Shown: positions 26,467-37,646, numbered from the stretch's first letter. The stretch is DNA of 64,000 nucleotides from Bacillota bacterium (GCA_009711705.1 VENG01000003.1:54483-118482); one strand, 5' to 3'. Translations and numbers: made by a program. Notes: generated by a model from the letters alone, not told the origin.

Positions 26467-29004
26467 TTAATCTAATTCACGCTTCACTTCTTCCATGGTG
26501 AAAGCCTCTATCATGTCACCTTCCTGGAGGTCATTGAACTTTTCCAATGTCAGGCCGCACTCGTAGTTTTGCACAACTTCTTTAGCGTCATCCTTAAATC
26601 GCTTTAATGAATCTAACTTTCCTTCAAAAACTACTACACCGTCACGAATAAGACGAACACCTGCATCACGTACCAATTTCCCTTCAGTAACATAACAACC
26701 TGCAATAGTCCCTACTTTTGACACTTTGAAAGTCTGGCGTACTTCAGCACGCCCCAAAACAACTTCCTTATACTCAGGATCCAAAAGGCCACTCATGGCT
26801 GCCTTCACATCTTCAATGGCTTCATATATAACCCTGTACAACCTTACGTCTACCTTTTCAATTTCCGCAGCCTTTCTGGCATTGGCATCAGGTCTAACAT
26901 TAAAACCTATGACAATGGCATTGGATGCCGATGCTAACATAATATCAGTTTCATTAACAGCTCCAACCCCGCCATGGATAATATTCACTTTTACCTCGCT
27001 GGTAGAAAGTTTTTCCAGGGATGCCTTTAAAGCCTCGGCTGAACCTTGCACATCAGCTTTAGTAATGATGGAAAGTTCCTTCACCTGACCTTCTTTTATC
27101 TGATTAAAAAGGTCATCAAGGGACACTTTTGAAGTTGTTGCTCTCAGTTCTTCTTCCCGCCTCCGAGCTTGGCGTTTGTCAGAAATCTGACGGGCCTTCC
27201 GATCATCCTCCAGCGCTAAGAATCCATCACCTGCTTCAGGCACTTCAGAAAACCCTAATACCTGGACCGGAGTTGAAGGTCCTGCCTTTTCCAACCTGTT
27301 TCCGATATGATCCATCATAGCTCTCACTTTACCGAAAGCTGTGCCGGCGACAAGTGTATCTCCAACTTTTAATGTTCCGTTCTGCACCAATATAGTGGCA
27401 ACCGGTCCGCGCCCTTTGTCTAATTCCGCTTCTATAACGACTCCCCTTGCTTCCCGGTTCGGGTTAGCCTTAAGTTCCTGCATTTCTGAAACCAGGATAA
27501 TCATTTCTAAAAGATCATCAAGCCCCTCACGGTTGATGGCTGAAACCGGAACAGTAATAGTTTCGCCACCCCAGTCTTCGGGCACCATCTCATACTCAGT
27601 GAGATTCTGCTTTACCCGATCGGGCTGGGCATTTTCTTTATCAATTTTGTTAATAGCAACGATAATCGGCACTTCAGCGGCTTTAGCATGGTTGATTGCC
27701 TCCACTGTTTGTGGCATTACCCCATCATCTGCCGCCACCACCAGAATTGCTACATCCGTAACCTGTGCCCCACGAGCACGCATGGCGGTGAATGCTTCGT
27801 GACCTGGTGTATCAACAAAGGTTATCTTTTGCCCTTTACGTTCCACCTGGTATGCCCCTATATGTTGGGTAATCCCTCCGGCCTCGCTTGCTGTAACCTT
27901 GGTCTCCCTGATGGCGTCTAAAAGCGAAGTTTTACCATGGTCAACGTGCCCCATAACAGTAACCACGCAGGGCCTGGACTCCAAATCTCCTTCGTTTTCC
28001 TCCGGTTCTTTCATTAAGACTGCTTCCTCGTCTTCTTTATGCTCTACATTAATTTGTACATTAAATTCTTCGCCTACTATTACGGCAGTCTCAGCATCGA
28101 TCTCCTGATTTATGGTGGCCATTACTCCCATGGACATTAGCTTTTTAATAATCTCTGACGCACTAACACTCATCTTTTCCGCTAATTCTTTAACGGTTGC
28201 AGAGTCTGTGATGCTAATAATCCTTTTTTCCCTGGGAAGCTGCCGTCTATCTTTAGTGCCACCCCTGGGTTTACCCTTCTTACGTCCGGGCCGGGGAAGA
28301 ACTTTACCTTCGTTGAATTCTTTGCGGTCATTGTATTTGTTTTTATTATTCTTGGCGGACTCTCTATAGGCCTGTTTTTCAGCCTGTTTGGCCCTTTCCT
28401 GAGCCCTTACTTTTTCCTGGGCCTTGGCCACTTCCGGCTTTGCTTTTTCAGCAGCCTTTATTTTATCTATGGGAGGCTTGCCTTTACCCCGCGGCTTATT
28501 ATTAAACTTTCCACCTTGAGCTGGGCGCCCGTACTTACCTCCGGCCGGCTTAGCGCCTGTAGAACGATCCTGGCCATGTCCCTCACCTTGCCTGGGAGCA
28601 GAGCTTCTCTGCGGTTTATTGTACGGCCTACCGCCGCCCTTTGCTGGGGCTGGCTTTTCCGAAAATTTGCGGTCCGGTGGCCTAGAGGGAACTTTATCTA
28701 CGATGCCTGGACCCCGGTCACGGTTACCTCTTTTATCATTGCGGTCCTGGTCTTGTCTTTTGGGACCTTTGGCCTGGTTGTCATAGCGTTTGTCAGCCGG
28801 GGGTTTGCTACTGCGGTGCTGTTGCCTGGCACCTTCTTTACCCTTTTTTTGTGCAGCGTTACCGGATAACCGGTCTACTTCATCTGGCTCAAGGGTACTC
28901 ATGTGAGACTTTACATCGATACCCATATCTGTAGCTTTTTGTATTATTTCTTTACTTTCCACATTGAGCTCTTTAGCGAGCTCATGGACGCGTTTTTTAG
29001 CCAT
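26467..29004 (-). CDS. infB: Translation initiation factor IF-2
   Basis: The GTPase that brings initiator tRNA to the 30S subunit and promotes subunit joining. The N-terminal IF2_N motif ([20 protein letters not shown]) is followed by about 230 residues of low-complexity basic linker rich in Gly, Lys, Arg and Pro, a second IF2_N copy ([19 protein letters not shown]), the G domain ([26 protein letters not shown]) and domains II-IV. ATG 29004 has GGAGGTGATTCA in front, so the 26-residue upstream extension is discarded. Confidence 0.96.
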   Translation of the reverse strand: MAKKRVHELAKELNVESKEIIQKATDMGIDVKSHMSTLEPDEVDRLSGNAAQKKGKEGARQQHRSSKPPADKRYDNQAKGPKRQDQDRNDKRGNRDRGPGIVDKVPSRPPDRKFSEKPAPAKGGGRPYNKPQRSSAPRQGEGHGQDRSTGAKPAGGKYGRPAQGGKFNNKPRGKGKPPIDKIKAAEKAKPEVAKAQEKVRAQERAKQAEKQAYRESAKNNKNKYNDRKEFNEGKVLPRPGRKKGKPRGGTKDRRQLPREKRIISITDSATVKELAEKMSVSASEIIKKLMSMGVMATINQEIDAETAVIVGEEFNVQINVEHKEDEEAVLMKEPEENEGDLESRPCVVTVMGHVDHGKTSLLDAIRETKVTASEAGGITQHIGAYQVERKGQKITFVDTPGHEAFTAMRARGAQVTDVAILVVAADDGVMPQTVEAINHAKAAEVPIIVAINKIDKENAQPDRVKQNLTEYEMVPEDWGGETITVPVSAINREGLDDLLEMIILVSEMQELKANPNREARGVVIEAELDKGRGPVATILVQNGTLKVGDTLVAGTAFGKVRAMMDHIGNRLEKAGPSTPVQVLGFSEVPEAGDGFLALEDDRKARQISDKRQARRREEELRATTSKVSLDDLFNQIKEGQVKELSIITKADVQGSAEALKASLEKLSTSEVKVNIIHGGVGAVNETDIMLASASNAIVIGFNVRPDANARKAAEIEKVDVRLYRVIYEAIEDVKAAMSGLLDPEYKEVVLGRAEVRQTFKVSKVGTIAGCYVTEGKLVRDAGVRLIRDGVVVFEGKLDSLKRFKDDAKEVVQNYECGLTLEKFNDLQEGDMIEAFTMEEVKRELD

Positions 29005-29023
29005 TGAATCACCTCCGAGATTT

Positions 29024-29350
29024 TTAGCCACCCATAATATGGCTTTCTCCCCTTTCCAAAGCCCGCAGCATTCCTCGGGCAAAGTGTTTATCAGTAACCG
29101 CTACTACCGAGCGCGGCGGCTTTTGCAACACCTGACCCCAAAAAGATTTAGAACCGTAAAAAGCTAATGGAATTCCATGTTCCTGCACTTCACCTGTAAA
29201 ATACTCCTTGGTCCGGTGAGACGCATCTTCAGCTACCAGAACCAAATTAACCTTACCTTTAGTTAAGGCCTTGTTCACTGCAGTATCGCCGCTCTCTATG
29301 CGCCGAGCCTTTATACACAAACCTAAAAGTTGCTTTAGACTGTCACTCAT
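29024..29350 (-). CDS. ylxQ: L7Ae-family RNA-binding protein YlxQ
   Basis: A small L7Ae/L30e-fold RNA-binding protein (kink-turn binder family) of unknown target. The opening [22 protein letters not shown] and LVLVAEDAS are typical. ATG 29350 overlaps the ylxR stop by eight bases. It occupies its standard place between ylxR and infB. Confidence 0.9.
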   Translation of the reverse strand: MSDSLKQLLGLCIKARRIESGDTAVNKALTKGKVNLVLVAEDASHRTKEYFTGEVQEHGIPLAFYGSKSFWGQVLQKPPRSVVAVTDKHFARGMLRALERGESHIMGG

Positions 29351-29618
29351 GTTCTTCCCCAAGCTCCTTTAATAACGCATCATAGACTTCCCGGGGAATG
29401 GAAGTCTTAAAGGCTTTTTCCAGACGGCGGCCCTTTCGAGCCTTTTGGAAGCATGACTGTGATTGACAAACATAGGCACCTCTACCTGAACGCTTCCCTT
29501 TGAAATCAATTTCTATGCTGTCCTCCGGTGTGCGCACAACTCTAATCAATTCTTTTTTAGGTCGCATTTCCTGGCATCCCACACACATGCGCTGCGGCAC
29601 CTTTTTCTTCTTGGGCAC
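29343..29618 (-). CDS. ylxR: YlxR family (DUF448) RNA-binding protein
   Basis: A small basic protein with the DUF448 signature RMCVGCQEMRPKKELIR and GRGAYVC. Relatives have been linked to RNase P and to gene regulation. GTG 29618 follows AGGAGGGGGG. It sits between nusA and ylxQ, the usual order. Confidence 0.92.
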   Translation of the reverse strand: MPKKKKVPQRMCVGCQEMRPKKELIRVVRTPEDSIEIDFKGKRSGRGAYVCQSQSCFQKARKGRRLEKAFKTSIPREVYDALLKELGEEHE

Positions 29619-29630
29619 AATACCCCCCTC

Positions 29631-30734
29631 CTAAACACCTTTATCCTCGCTTTCTTGCTCTTCTTCACTAAACAGATCTTTAAATTCCTCGGGAAACAGT
29701 TCGGCCATTTGGCTTTCACTCTTGATATCTATCTTCCACCCTGTTAACTTAGCTGCCAGTCTGGCATTTTGTCCCTCTTTACCTATTGCCAAAGAAAGTT
29801 GATAATCCGGAACGATTACCCTTGCTATTTTTTCATCTTCCCATATTTCAACGCCCACTGCTTTGGCCGGACTTAAGGAACTGGCAATATACCTGGAAGG
29901 GTCGGAATCCCATTTAATGATGTCAATCTTTTCCCCCCGCAACTCGTTGACTATCGCCTGGACTCTCATACCTTTCGGCCCCACACAGGCTCCAACCGAA
30001 TCAACATTCTCATCGCGTGAAAACACAGCAATCTTTGACCTTTGTCCTGCTTCTCTGGCCACTGCCATTAGTTCGACAGTGCCATCCTGCAGTTCTGGAA
30101 CCTCTAATTCAAATAATCGTTTTAGTAAGCCGGGATGCGTGCGTGAAACAAAGATTTGTGGGCCCTTGGTGGTCTTTTTCACTTCTATAATATATGTTTT
30201 GACTCTGTTACCATGTGTGTATTCTTCCCCGGGTATTTGTTCCGCCGGGGCCAAAATGGCCTCGGTCTTTCCTAACTCAATTAATACATTTTTTTGTTCA
30301 ATTCTTTGCACAATGCCGGTAACGATGTCACCTTCCCGGTTGGCAAACTCCTCGTAAATTATGTTTCGCTCGGCCTCCCTAATGCGCTGGACCACTACCT
30401 GCTTGGCGGTTTGAGCGGCAATACGCCCAAAGTTACCGGGGGTTACCTCATTTTCCACAATATCCCCCGCTTCATACCGGGGGTCAATTTCATGAGCTTC
30501 TTCGATTGCTATTTCCATACGGGGGTCTTCCACCGTTTCAACCACCATACGCTGAGTATAAACCTTGTAATCACCTGTTTCCCGGTCAATATGCACGCGG
30601 GCGTTTTGCGAAGAACCAAAATTCCTTCTATATGCAGACAAAAGCGCTGCTTCAATAGCTTCCAAAAGAATATCGAGATCGATTCCCTTTTCCCTCTCCA
30701 AGTCTTGTAAAGCATCTAAAAACTCAGTGCTCAT
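29631..30734 (-). CDS. nusA: Transcription termination/antitermination protein NusA
   Basis: An RNA polymerase-binding elongation factor that stimulates pausing and termination. The N-terminal domain (MSTEFLDALQDLEREKGI), S1 domain (GDIVTGIVQRIEQKNVLIELG) and two KH domains (VGPKGMRVQAIVNELRGEKID; LAIGKEGQNARLAAKLTGWKI) are in order. The acidic E. coli repeats are absent, as expected in Firmicutes. ATG 30734 has GGGAGG upstream. Confidence 0.96.
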   Translation of the reverse strand: MSTEFLDALQDLEREKGIDLDILLEAIEAALLSAYRRNFGSSQNARVHIDRETGDYKVYTQRMVVETVEDPRMEIAIEEAHEIDPRYEAGDIVENEVTPGNFGRIAAQTAKQVVVQRIREAERNIIYEEFANREGDIVTGIVQRIEQKNVLIELGKTEAILAPAEQIPGEEYTHGNRVKTYIIEVKKTTKGPQIFVSRTHPGLLKRLFELEVPELQDGTVELMAVAREAGQRSKIAVFSRDENVDSVGACVGPKGMRVQAIVNELRGEKIDIIKWDSDPSRYIASSLSPAKAVGVEIWEDEKIARVIVPDYQLSLAIGKEGQNARLAAKLTGWKIDIKSESQMAELFPEEFKDLFSEEEQESEDKGV

Positions 30735-30740
30735 GAACTA

Positions 30741-31214
30741 TTAGCCTCCCGAATTATCGAACTCAGGGACCAGTTTCGCTTTAGCCACTTGCTCAAAGGG
30801 AATAAGCACATCCTGGCCACCCACCTCCAACTTGACATCTTCACTTTCAACACCCTTTAAAAGGCCGTTAAAACGGCGCTGACCCTTTACCGGAGCAAAG
30901 GTGCTGAGACTTATATGCTGCCCATTAAATCTTTCAAAATCCGGTAACCTCTTCAGCGGCCGTTCAATACCCGGAGACGATACCTCCAGTGTATAAGCAT
31001 TATTAATAGGATCATGCGCGTCAAGAACCGGGTCTACAGCATTCGATATCAGCTGGCAATCGTCAAGATTAATTCCTTCTGCTTTATCAATGAAAAGTCG
31101 CAAAAACCAGCGACCACCTTCTTTAATATACTCAACATCTACCAATTCCATATCGTTTGCCTCAACAACGGGAGCAAGCAATTCTTCGACTGTTGCGGTG
31201 ATGCTTTTACTCAC
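30741..31214 (-). CDS. rimP: Ribosome maturation factor RimP
   Basis: A 30S assembly factor. The conserved region VDVEYIKEGGRWFLRLFIDK, the helix with DCQLISNAVDPVLD and YTLEVSSPGIERPL are clear. The GTG at 31214 opens the operon that continues with nusA; ribosome site GGGAGGGT. It is the first gene after the promoter at 31365-31393. Confidence 0.94.
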   Translation of the reverse strand: MSKSITATVEELLAPVVEANDMELVDVEYIKEGGRWFLRLFIDKAEGINLDDCQLISNAVDPVLDAHDPINNAYTLEVSSPGIERPLKRLPDFERFNGQHISLSTFAPVKGQRRFNGLLKGVESEDVKLEVGGQDVLIPFEQVAKAKLVPEFDNSGG

Positions 31215-31276
31215 CTCAATAATACCCTCCCTTATTAAGTTTCACATTACACTCTTTTAACAGCCTTTATAAGACG

Positions 31277-31301
31277 AAGGAGTGGGTGCAACCCACTCCT
31301 T
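31277..31301 (-). promoter_or_regulatory. Stable hairpin in the rimP-nusA leader
   Basis: Perfect 11-base arms AAGGAGTGGGT (31277-31287) and its complement (31291-31301) enclose a three-base loop. No U-tract follows on the minus strand. It lies in the leader, about 60 bases before rimP. Confidence 0.5.
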
Positions 31302-31364
31302 AAGTAAAATAAAAAAGCCTTGGCTACAGAATACATAAACACCATTCTTACCCAAACAAAAGTA

Positions 31365-31393
31365 AGTATATCATAGAAGCCCCTTACTGGCAA
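31365..31393 (-). promoter_or_regulatory. SigA promoter of the rimP-nusA-infB operon
   Basis: On the minus strand TTGCCA (31388-31393) and TATACT (31365-31370) are 17 bases apart. It lies in the gap between proS and rimP, giving a leader of about 145 bases. Confidence 0.65.
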
Positions 31394-31459
31394 GAAGCGG
31401 GCCCGGGGGGATATTTCATAGTATATTTTGATCTTAAAATCCATATAGTATTCTTACTT

Positions 31460-33172
31460 TTAAACATCCTTCTCCAACATATCACATACTTTATAAGTGA
31501 TATCTTGCTGCGGCACCATAACTGTCTCTCCAGTCTTTCTTTCGGTAACTTCGGCTTGCCCGGATTTAACTCCCTTGGATCCAACAGTGATGCGTAGCGG
31601 GTAACCCACCAGGTCGGCATCCTTAAACTTTACTCCGGCTCTCTCGGGACGATCATCTATCAACGCTTCCACTCCGGCCTGCAGTAATTTGTTATATATC
31701 TCTTCCGCCATTTTAACTTGTGCCTCGTCTTTAGTACTAACAGGGATAACGACAACCTGGAACGGTGCTATGGAGGCCGGCCATATGATGCCCTGCTGAT
31801 CATGGTTCTGTTCCACGGAAGCCGCCATGGTCCTGGTTACACCTATTCCATAACATCCCATAATAATATACTGTTCCTGGCCTTTGTCATCCAAATATAC
31901 AGCGCCCAGCGCTCTACTATATTTATCTCCCAGTTTAAAGATCTGTCCCACCTCAATGCCCTGGGCCTCATCCAACGCAGAGCCACAGCGAGGACAGGGT
32001 TCACCGGCTTGAACCATACGAATATCAGTAAGTGTGTCCACTTTAAAATCACGCCCGGGGTTTACATTCACCAAATGGTAACCCGTCTTATTGGCACCGG
32101 CAATGGCGTTGACCATGTTATTAACCTCCGGATCAGCTACTATGCGCATATCCAGCCCCACCGGCCCGGCATATCCTACCTGGGCACCGGTAACATCCTG
32201 AATGGTACCCGCATTAGCGAGCTCCAAATGCAAACAGCCCAGAGCATTATACAATTTCACTTCATTAACTTCACGGTCTCCACGTACCAGGGCGGCTACA
32301 AGGCCGTCTTCAGTTTTATAGATAAGGGTCTTGATTGTTTTCTTGGGGCTTTCTCCCAAAAAAATAGCCACATCTTTTATAGTCGTTTGAGTAGGAGTGT
32401 GCACCTCTCTTTTTGACTCCGGCTCCTCTTGGGAGCTTTCCCCACCAAATAGCGCGTGAGCCCGTTCCACGTTAGCAGCATAATCACAATCACTGCTGCT
32501 GCAATATACTACGGTGGCTTCTCCGGATGCAGCTAAAACCATAAATTCATGCGTATCACTGCCGCCAATGGCACCTGAATCGGCCTCTACAACCCGGTAT
32601 TTAAGGCCACACCGGTCATACACCCGGCTGTATGCCTCGTACATCTTTTGGTAGCTGGTATGCAGACCTTCCTCGTCCATGTCGAAGGAATATAAATCCT
32701 TCATTATAAACTCCCTGCCGCGCATTAAGCCAAATCGCGGCCTGCGCTCATCCCGATACTTATTTTGAACTTGAAATAATAAAAGCGGTAATTGTTTGTA
32801 TGAGCTCACTTCTCCCCGGACAAGGGCGGTAATTATCTCCTCGTGGGTAGGCCCCAGGCAAAAATCCCGGCCGTGCCGGTCTTTGAGCCTAAATAATTCA
32901 GGACCGTAAACATCCCAGCGGCTTGACTCCTTCCAGAGTTCAGCCGGCTGAATGATGGGCATCAATATCTCTTGACCACCTTGACGTGCCATTTCTTCCC
33001 GTACTATCTTTTCAATCTTCTCTAACACTCTTAAAGCAAGCGGTAAGTATGTATACACACCAGCCGCTGTCTTGCGGATGAATCCGGCCCTAACCAGCAA
33101 CTGGTGGCTGACAACCTCGGCTTCAGCCGGAACCTCTCTTAAAGTAGGTACCAACAACTGTGAGACACGCAT
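31460..33172 (-). CDS. proS: Prolyl-tRNA synthetase
   Basis: A class II synthetase that charges tRNA(Pro). Motif 2 ([23 protein letters not shown]), the inserted editing domain of the bacterial type (about 230-380, [14 protein letters not shown]) and motif 3 ([15 protein letters not shown]) are visible, with an anticodon-binding domain at the end. At 570 residues it is the long bacterial form. It follows ispG closely. No T-box leader precedes it. Unlike Bacillus, polC does not follow. Confidence 0.96.
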   Translation of the reverse strand: MRVSQLLVPTLREVPAEAEVVSHQLLVRAGFIRKTAAGVYTYLPLALRVLEKIEKIVREEMARQGGQEILMPIIQPAELWKESSRWDVYGPELFRLKDRHGRDFCLGPTHEEIITALVRGEVSSYKQLPLLLFQVQNKYRDERRPRFGLMRGREFIMKDLYSFDMDEEGLHTSYQKMYEAYSRVYDRCGLKYRVVEADSGAIGGSDTHEFMVLAASGEATVVYCSSSDCDYAANVERAHALFGGESSQEEPESKREVHTPTQTTIKDVAIFLGESPKKTIKTLIYKTEDGLVAALVRGDREVNEVKLYNALGCLHLELANAGTIQDVTGAQVGYAGPVGLDMRIVADPEVNNMVNAIAGANKTGYHLVNVNPGRDFKVDTLTDIRMVQAGEPCPRCGSALDEAQGIEVGQIFKLGDKYSRALGAVYLDDKGQEQYIIMGCYGIGVTRTMAASVEQNHDQQGIIWPASIAPFQVVVIPVSTKDEAQVKMAEEIYNKLLQAGVEALIDDRPERAGVKFKDADLVGYPLRITVGSKGVKSGQAEVTERKTGETVMVPQQDITYKVCDMLEKDV

Positions 33173-33189
33173 CCTTTTAACACCCCCGG

Positions 33190-34260
33190 TTACTTTTTCA
33201 TTTGGTTATATATGGCATACACTTCGGAAACTAGCTCATCAGCAAGTTTATCCCCTGCAATTTTCCGTATAATCTTACCCTTTTTAAACAGCAGACCTTC
33301 CCCCTTGCCGCCGGCAATCCCAATGTCTGCATGCCGAGCTTCTCCCGGACCGTTTACAGCACACCCCATTACGGCTACCTGTAATGGCAAATCGATTCCT
33401 TTAAGCTTGTCCTCCACCTCTTCAGCGATGGAAATAAGATCTATTTCCGTCCTCCCGCATGTAGGACAAGAGATTAATTCTATCCCTTTTTTACGCAGTC
33501 CAAGGGTCTTTAAAATATCATATCCCACTTGCACCTCATGGATGGGGTGCCCGGTTAGGGACACTCTTATGGTATCCCCAATACCTTCCGCTAAAAGTAT
33601 TCCGATGCCTACGGCAGACTTCACTGTACCTGCTCGTAAAGTACCCGCCTCGGTAACTCCCACATGGAGCGGATAGTCCACCTTATGGGCTAAAATACGA
33701 TAAGCATCAGTCATCAGGGGGACATTAGAGGCCTTAAGGGAAATTTTAATATCGTTAAATTGCAGACGCTCCAAAATTCGTACGTGGCGCAGGGCACTCT
33801 CCACCATTACTTCAGCTGTTATTCCCCCGTAAAGTTGCAGCAGTTCTTTTTCCAGAGAACCGGCATTAACACCAATCCTGATAGGTACATTTTTTTTGCC
33901 GGCAGCGGCCACCACTGCGGCAACCTTTTCCTCTCCGCCTATATTGCCAGGGTTTATTCGCAAGCCGTGCACCCCTTTTTCCAGGGCTTCCAAGGCCAGC
34001 TGATAATTAAAATGAATATCGGCAATAAGTGGTATGGATATTTGATCCAGGATAGGATGCAACGAATTTACCGCCGTGTGGTCGGGAACAGCAACTCTAA
34101 TTATTTCACATCCTGCCGACTCCAGCTCTTTTATTTGTTTGACAGTGTCGGCCACGTCCCGGGTATCGGTATTGGTCATAGACTGTACCGAAATGGGAGC
34201 ATTTCCCCCCACCTTTACAGAACCTACATAAACTTCTTTGGCACTTCTACGATTAATCAT
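33190..34260 (-). CDS. ispG: 4-hydroxy-3-methylbut-2-enyl diphosphate synthase
   Basis: An iron-sulfur enzyme of the MEP isoprenoid pathway, reducing MEcPP to HMBPP. The TIM-barrel part ([13 protein letters not shown]) is followed by the [4Fe-4S] cysteines in SCPTCGR and [20 protein letters not shown] 34260 has AAGGAGTT upstream; the longer frame is discarded. It lies between rseP and proS, close to dxr of the same pathway. Confidence 0.96.
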   Translation of the reverse strand: MINRRSAKEVYVGSVKVGGNAPISVQSMTNTDTRDVADTVKQIKELESAGCEIIRVAVPDHTAVNSLHPILDQISIPLIADIHFNYQLALEALEKGVHGLRINPGNIGGEEKVAAVVAAAGKKNVPIRIGVNAGSLEKELLQLYGGITAEVMVESALRHVRILERLQFNDIKISLKASNVPLMTDAYRILAHKVDYPLHVGVTEAGTLRAGTVKSAVGIGILLAEGIGDTIRVSLTGHPIHEVQVGYDILKTLGLRKKGIELISCPTCGRTEIDLISIAEEVEDKLKGIDLPLQVAVMGCAVNGPGEARHADIGIAGGKGEGLLFKKGKIIRKIAGDKLADELVSEVYAIYNQMKK

Positions 34261-34270
34261 AAATAACTCC

Positions 34271-35311
34271 TTATGGAAGCGGCGCATTATTCCCAAACAG
34301 CTGCAGCACATCATTATAAGTGATAAATACTATAAACAGCAGAAGAACGCCAAACCCCACTAAGTGGATAAAATTCTCCTTTTCCGGAGCCACCGGTTTA
34401 CCCCTAATTAATTCCCAAAGTAAAAATACTATTCTGCTACCGTCTAATGCCGGTATAGGAAATAGGTTAAATAAACCTAGATTTATACTTAAAAAAGCAG
34501 CCAATTGGAGCAGATAGATAAAACCAAGTTCCGCCGCCCTATTGATCTCATATACCACTCGTACAGGTCCGCCTAAATCAGCTGGCGCATCCCCAAAGAT
34601 CATTTTGCCAATAAAGTCGAATATTAAAAAGGTTACCTGAACCGTATATTTGACTCCCTGTACAACTGCAGAGAAAGGATTCTGTCGTTCAAAATGCGGC
34701 TTGGGCTGAATCCCTATCCATCCCTGTCCATCCTCACGGGCCTCAGGAACAACATCCAGCGTGACTTTGGCATCATTTCTCTCCACCGCCACTTCGAGCC
34801 TTTCACCCGGGCTGCTGCTTATTATTTCCACAACCCGCTCCCACTGCTTCACCGTCTGGCCTTCTATGGCCACTATTTTATCGCCCGCCTGAAAGCCGGC
34901 CTCGGCCGCAGGTTTATCCGTCAACACCTCTTCGATTTCCGTACTGGACACGGGCACTCCCTGAAAAATAAAAATGCTTGCCAACAGCAAGGCGGCCAGC
35001 ACAAAGTTCATTAACGGGCCCGCAAAAATGACACTGATTCGCTGCCAGACAGATTTCTCGCCAAAGCCGCTACCGTCCTCAACCTCTTCATCTTCCGGGT
35101 CCATTCCGGCCATACGAACAAATCCTCCCAACGGAAATGCCCGCAGGTTGTAATCAGTGTCTGCCCTCGAAAAACCAACGAGTTTAGGACCAAAGCCCAA
35201 ACTAAATTCATAGACTTTGATTCCCACCAGCTTAGCAATAGCAAAATGACCTAGCTCGTGAAAAAAAATTAGCATTCCGAAGACAAGTATTGATGCCCAA
35301 AAGGTTGTCAT
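34271..35311 (-). CDS. rseP: Site-2 metalloprotease RseP/RasP
   Basis: An intramembrane zinc protease that cleaves anti-sigma factors and signal-peptide remnants. HELGH lies in the first transmembrane helix (about residues 18-22 after the start), a PDZ domain follows (TDKPAAEAGFQAGDKIVAIEG) and the second metal site is NLFPIPALDGSRI near the C-terminus. ATG 35311 follows GAGGGTGGGG. Position after dxr is conserved. Confidence 0.95.
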   Translation of the reverse strand: MTTFWASILVFGMLIFFHELGHFAIAKLVGIKVYEFSLGFGPKLVGFSRADTDYNLRAFPLGGFVRMAGMDPEDEEVEDGSGFGEKSVWQRISVIFAGPLMNFVLAALLLASIFIFQGVPVSSTEIEEVLTDKPAAEAGFQAGDKIVAIEGQTVKQWERVVEIISSSPGERLEVAVERNDAKVTLDVVPEAREDGQGWIGIQPKPHFERQNPFSAVVQGVKYTVQVTFLIFDFIGKMIFGDAPADLGGPVRVVYEINRAAELGFIYLLQLAAFLSINLGLFNLFPIPALDGSRIVFLLWELIRGKPVAPEKENFIHLVGFGVLLLFIVFITYNDVLQLFGNNAPLP

Positions 35312-35347
35312 TAAAGGCCCCACCCTCTTTTAGACTCATTTTTATTT

Positions 35348-36493
35348 TTATGCATAAGATATACTCATTTCTCTTGCCCATCTATCCGCCTCAAAAATTT
35401 GATCAAGAGACGGCTTTTGTATCACTGTATGTTTCTCCATGGCCTTGGCCACAATGCTAGGGATACTCATAAACCCTATCCGTCCGGTAATAAATTGTTC
35501 CACTGCAATTTCGTTAGCGGCATTCAATACTGCCGGCATGGTTCCTCCTATCCTGCCTGCTTCGTAGGCCAAATGCAAACAGGGGAAACGCCCGTAATCA
35601 GGAGCCTCAAAGGAAAGGTCGCCTATGGGCCAGGAAAGCCTGGGCGCAGAGCCTTTAACCCTTTGTGGGTGTGTAAGAGCATATTGAATAGGAAGACGCA
35701 TATCCGGAACACCCAATTGGGCGATTATTGAGCCGTCAACAAATTCAACCATGGAATGAATGATACTTTGCGGGTGAATAGTCACTTCAATATTTTCATA
35801 ATCCAGGCCAAAAAGCCATCGGGCCTCTATAATTTCCAATCCTTTATTCATCAATGTAGCCGAATCTATGGTTATTTTACCGCCCATATCCCAGTTGGGA
35901 TGTTTAAGCGCCTGCCCGGGGGTTACTTGCTTTAATAAATCCATATCAAACGTTCTGAAAGGGCCGCCCGATGCCGTTAAGATAATCTTGGACACCCTTT
36001 CTGCATTTTCTCCCTGCAGGCACTGCCATATGGCCGAATGCTCACTGTCCACCGGAAGCAGACGGGTGCCGTGTGCACGGGCCAAATCCATAACCAAGGG
36101 ACCGGCCGCTACCAGCGTTTCTTTATTGGCCAGGGCTATATCCTTGCCGGCCTTAATTGCCTTTACGGTAGGCAGCAGTCCCACAGCCCCGGAAACCGCT
36201 GTCAGAACAGTATCCACACCGGACAAGGTAGCTACCGCAACCAGCCCGTCAATACCCCAAACCACTGTTGTACCCAACTCCGGGCCTAGATTATGCTGCA
36301 GCCAGTGTGCATCCTCTTCCTTCGCTAAGGATACAACTTCCGGGACAAACTCTTTCACCTGCTGTAGTGCCAGTTCTTTATTACTACCGGCCGCCAACCC
36401 TGCAACTTTAAATTCCGAAGCCAGCCCGGGAATAACCTGTAGCGCCTGTTTACCTATGGACCCGGTACTTCCTAATATTGCAATTCTCTTCAT
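35348..36493 (-). CDS. dxr: 1-deoxy-D-xylulose 5-phosphate reductoisomerase
   Basis: It makes MEP in the non-mevalonate isoprenoid pathway. The NADPH loop GSTGSIGKQAL (8-18), LPVDSEHSAIWQCL and the flexible-loop/metal region HPNWDMGGKITIDSATLMNKGLE are all present. At 381 residues it is full length with TTAGGAG before the ATG. Lies between the YtvI-like gene and rseP. Confidence 0.96.
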   Translation of the reverse strand: MKRIAILGSTGSIGKQALQVIPGLASEFKVAGLAAGSNKELALQQVKEFVPEVVSLAKEEDAHWLQHNLGPELGTTVVWGIDGLVAVATLSGVDTVLTAVSGAVGLLPTVKAIKAGKDIALANKETLVAAGPLVMDLARAHGTRLLPVDSEHSAIWQCLQGENAERVSKIILTASGGPFRTFDMDLLKQVTPGQALKHPNWDMGGKITIDSATLMNKGLEIIEARWLFGLDYENIEVTIHPQSIIHSMVEFVDGSIIAQLGVPDMRLPIQYALTHPQRVKGSAPRLSWPIGDLSFEAPDYGRFPCLHLAYEAGRIGGTMPAVLNAANEIAVEQFITGRIGFMSIPSIVAKAMEKHTVIQKPSLDQIFEADRWAREMSISYA

Positions 36494-36531
36494 AATAAAC
36501 TCCTAAATGATCTCTTGACACTATAATCTCT

Positions 36532-37635
36532 TTACATTCTATATGCATCGGTACCGGCCTTTACAGCTGCCTGAATAGCGATTACCGCAATGGGACCTGC
36601 TATCAATCCCAACACCCCTAAAGTTTGCAGTCCCACATACATAGCCACCAGTACCGCCAGCGGGTGCAACCCCAGGGTACCCGCCACCACCTTGGCCTCC
36701 AGCAAGGCTCGAATCACCATCACAATAACGTATAATCCTAAAAGCTTAAATCCCAATGCCGGAGCCCCGGTAACAAAGGCCCATACGGCCCATGGAATAT
36801 ATACCGCACCCGGTCCAAACACTGGTATCAAGTCAAAAAACCCAACCAGTAAACCCAAAGTGACGGAATATTGGGTACCAATTAGACTTAACCCTAAAAT
36901 ACTGATCACACTAGTAATCAGAATAAGAATAATCTGAGCCTTTATATAAGCCAAAAACGCCTGAGCTACCTGCTTGCTGACCACCAGGGACCGTTCTCCC
37001 CAGGGAGCCGGTATAACCTTAACCCATGAACTCATCATCAAGGCCCGGTCGCGGCTTAAAAAATATGTGGCCACAATACTAATTATTACAACAATAATAG
37101 CACCCGGGAGTCCTGCCACCAGGGTTAACAGAGCATTAGCCAGTGAACCGGCGACATCCTGCAATGTCACGCCCAGGGAACTCATCATTCTTTCAAAATT
37201 TAACACCTGCTCCATCTGACTTGTTACCTGTTCGGGTAAAGTCAGGTAAAAAAGCTGTCCCCTGGCAACTACATCTTTCAAAAAGATTTCAATTGCATCT
37301 ACATATGCCGGCACAGCAGCAGAAAGAGCCGTCAGCTCAGCTACCAGATGCAAAATGATAAGAGTTAACACCGTGCCCAGCCCACCAAAGGCTAAAACCA
37401 TGGCAATTAACACTGCTAAAGACCTGGAAAGCTTTGTGTACCGCTGTACCAAGTCGACCATCGGCTCAATTAATACACTCATAATCAGTGCTATTATAAA
37501 TGGCACCAAAACCAACAATACATATTTAAGCCAGCCCAAAACTTGCGGCACCACATATTTGGCAGCGGCATACAAAGCTAAAAAGGTTAACGCCGCCAAG
37601 AGTGCAACTAAAAAATGCTCTTTATATCGACGCAC
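36532..37635 (-). CDS. AI-2E family transporter / YtvI-like sporulation membrane protein
   Basis: A polytopic membrane protein of the AI-2E exporter superfamily with about eight hydrophobic segments. The motifs PFIIALIMSVLIEPMVDLV near the N-terminus and GFFDLIPVFGPGAVYIPWA with VIRALLEAKVVAGTLGLHPL near the C-terminus are family hallmarks. The spore-former subgroup (YtvI) is the closest by character, but the substrate is unknown. GTG 37635 follows GAGGTGTCT. Its place between cdsA and dxr is unusual compared with Bacillus. Confidence 0.82.
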   Translation of the reverse strand: MRRYKEHFLVALLAALTFLALYAAAKYVVPQVLGWLKYVLLVLVPFIIALIMSVLIEPMVDLVQRYTKLSRSLAVLIAMVLAFGGLGTVLTLIILHLVAELTALSAAVPAYVDAIEIFLKDVVARGQLFYLTLPEQVTSQMEQVLNFERMMSSLGVTLQDVAGSLANALLTLVAGLPGAIIVVIISIVATYFLSRDRALMMSSWVKVIPAPWGERSLVVSKQVAQAFLAYIKAQIILILITSVISILGLSLIGTQYSVTLGLLVGFFDLIPVFGPGAVYIPWAVWAFVTGAPALGFKLLGLYVIVMVIRALLEAKVVAGTLGLHPLAVLVAMYVGLQTLGVLGLIAGPIAVIAIQAAVKAGTDAYRM

Positions 37636-37646
37636 TCACAGACACC

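Noticed and set aside
31247..31444. 65-residue minus-strand open frame in the rimP leader
   Set aside because: It covers the promoter and hairpin and has no family or ribosome site.
31718..32416. 232-residue plus-strand open frame
   Set aside because: It lies fully antisense within proS, has no ribosome site and no recognisable family; a shadow of the proS codons.
33173..33189. T-box leader for proS
   Set aside because: Only 17 bases separate ispG and proS, leaving no room for a T-box.
35868..36506. 212-residue plus-strand open frame
   Set aside because: Antisense to dxr, composition Ser/Thr/Ala/Pro-rich as expected from a mirrored gene.
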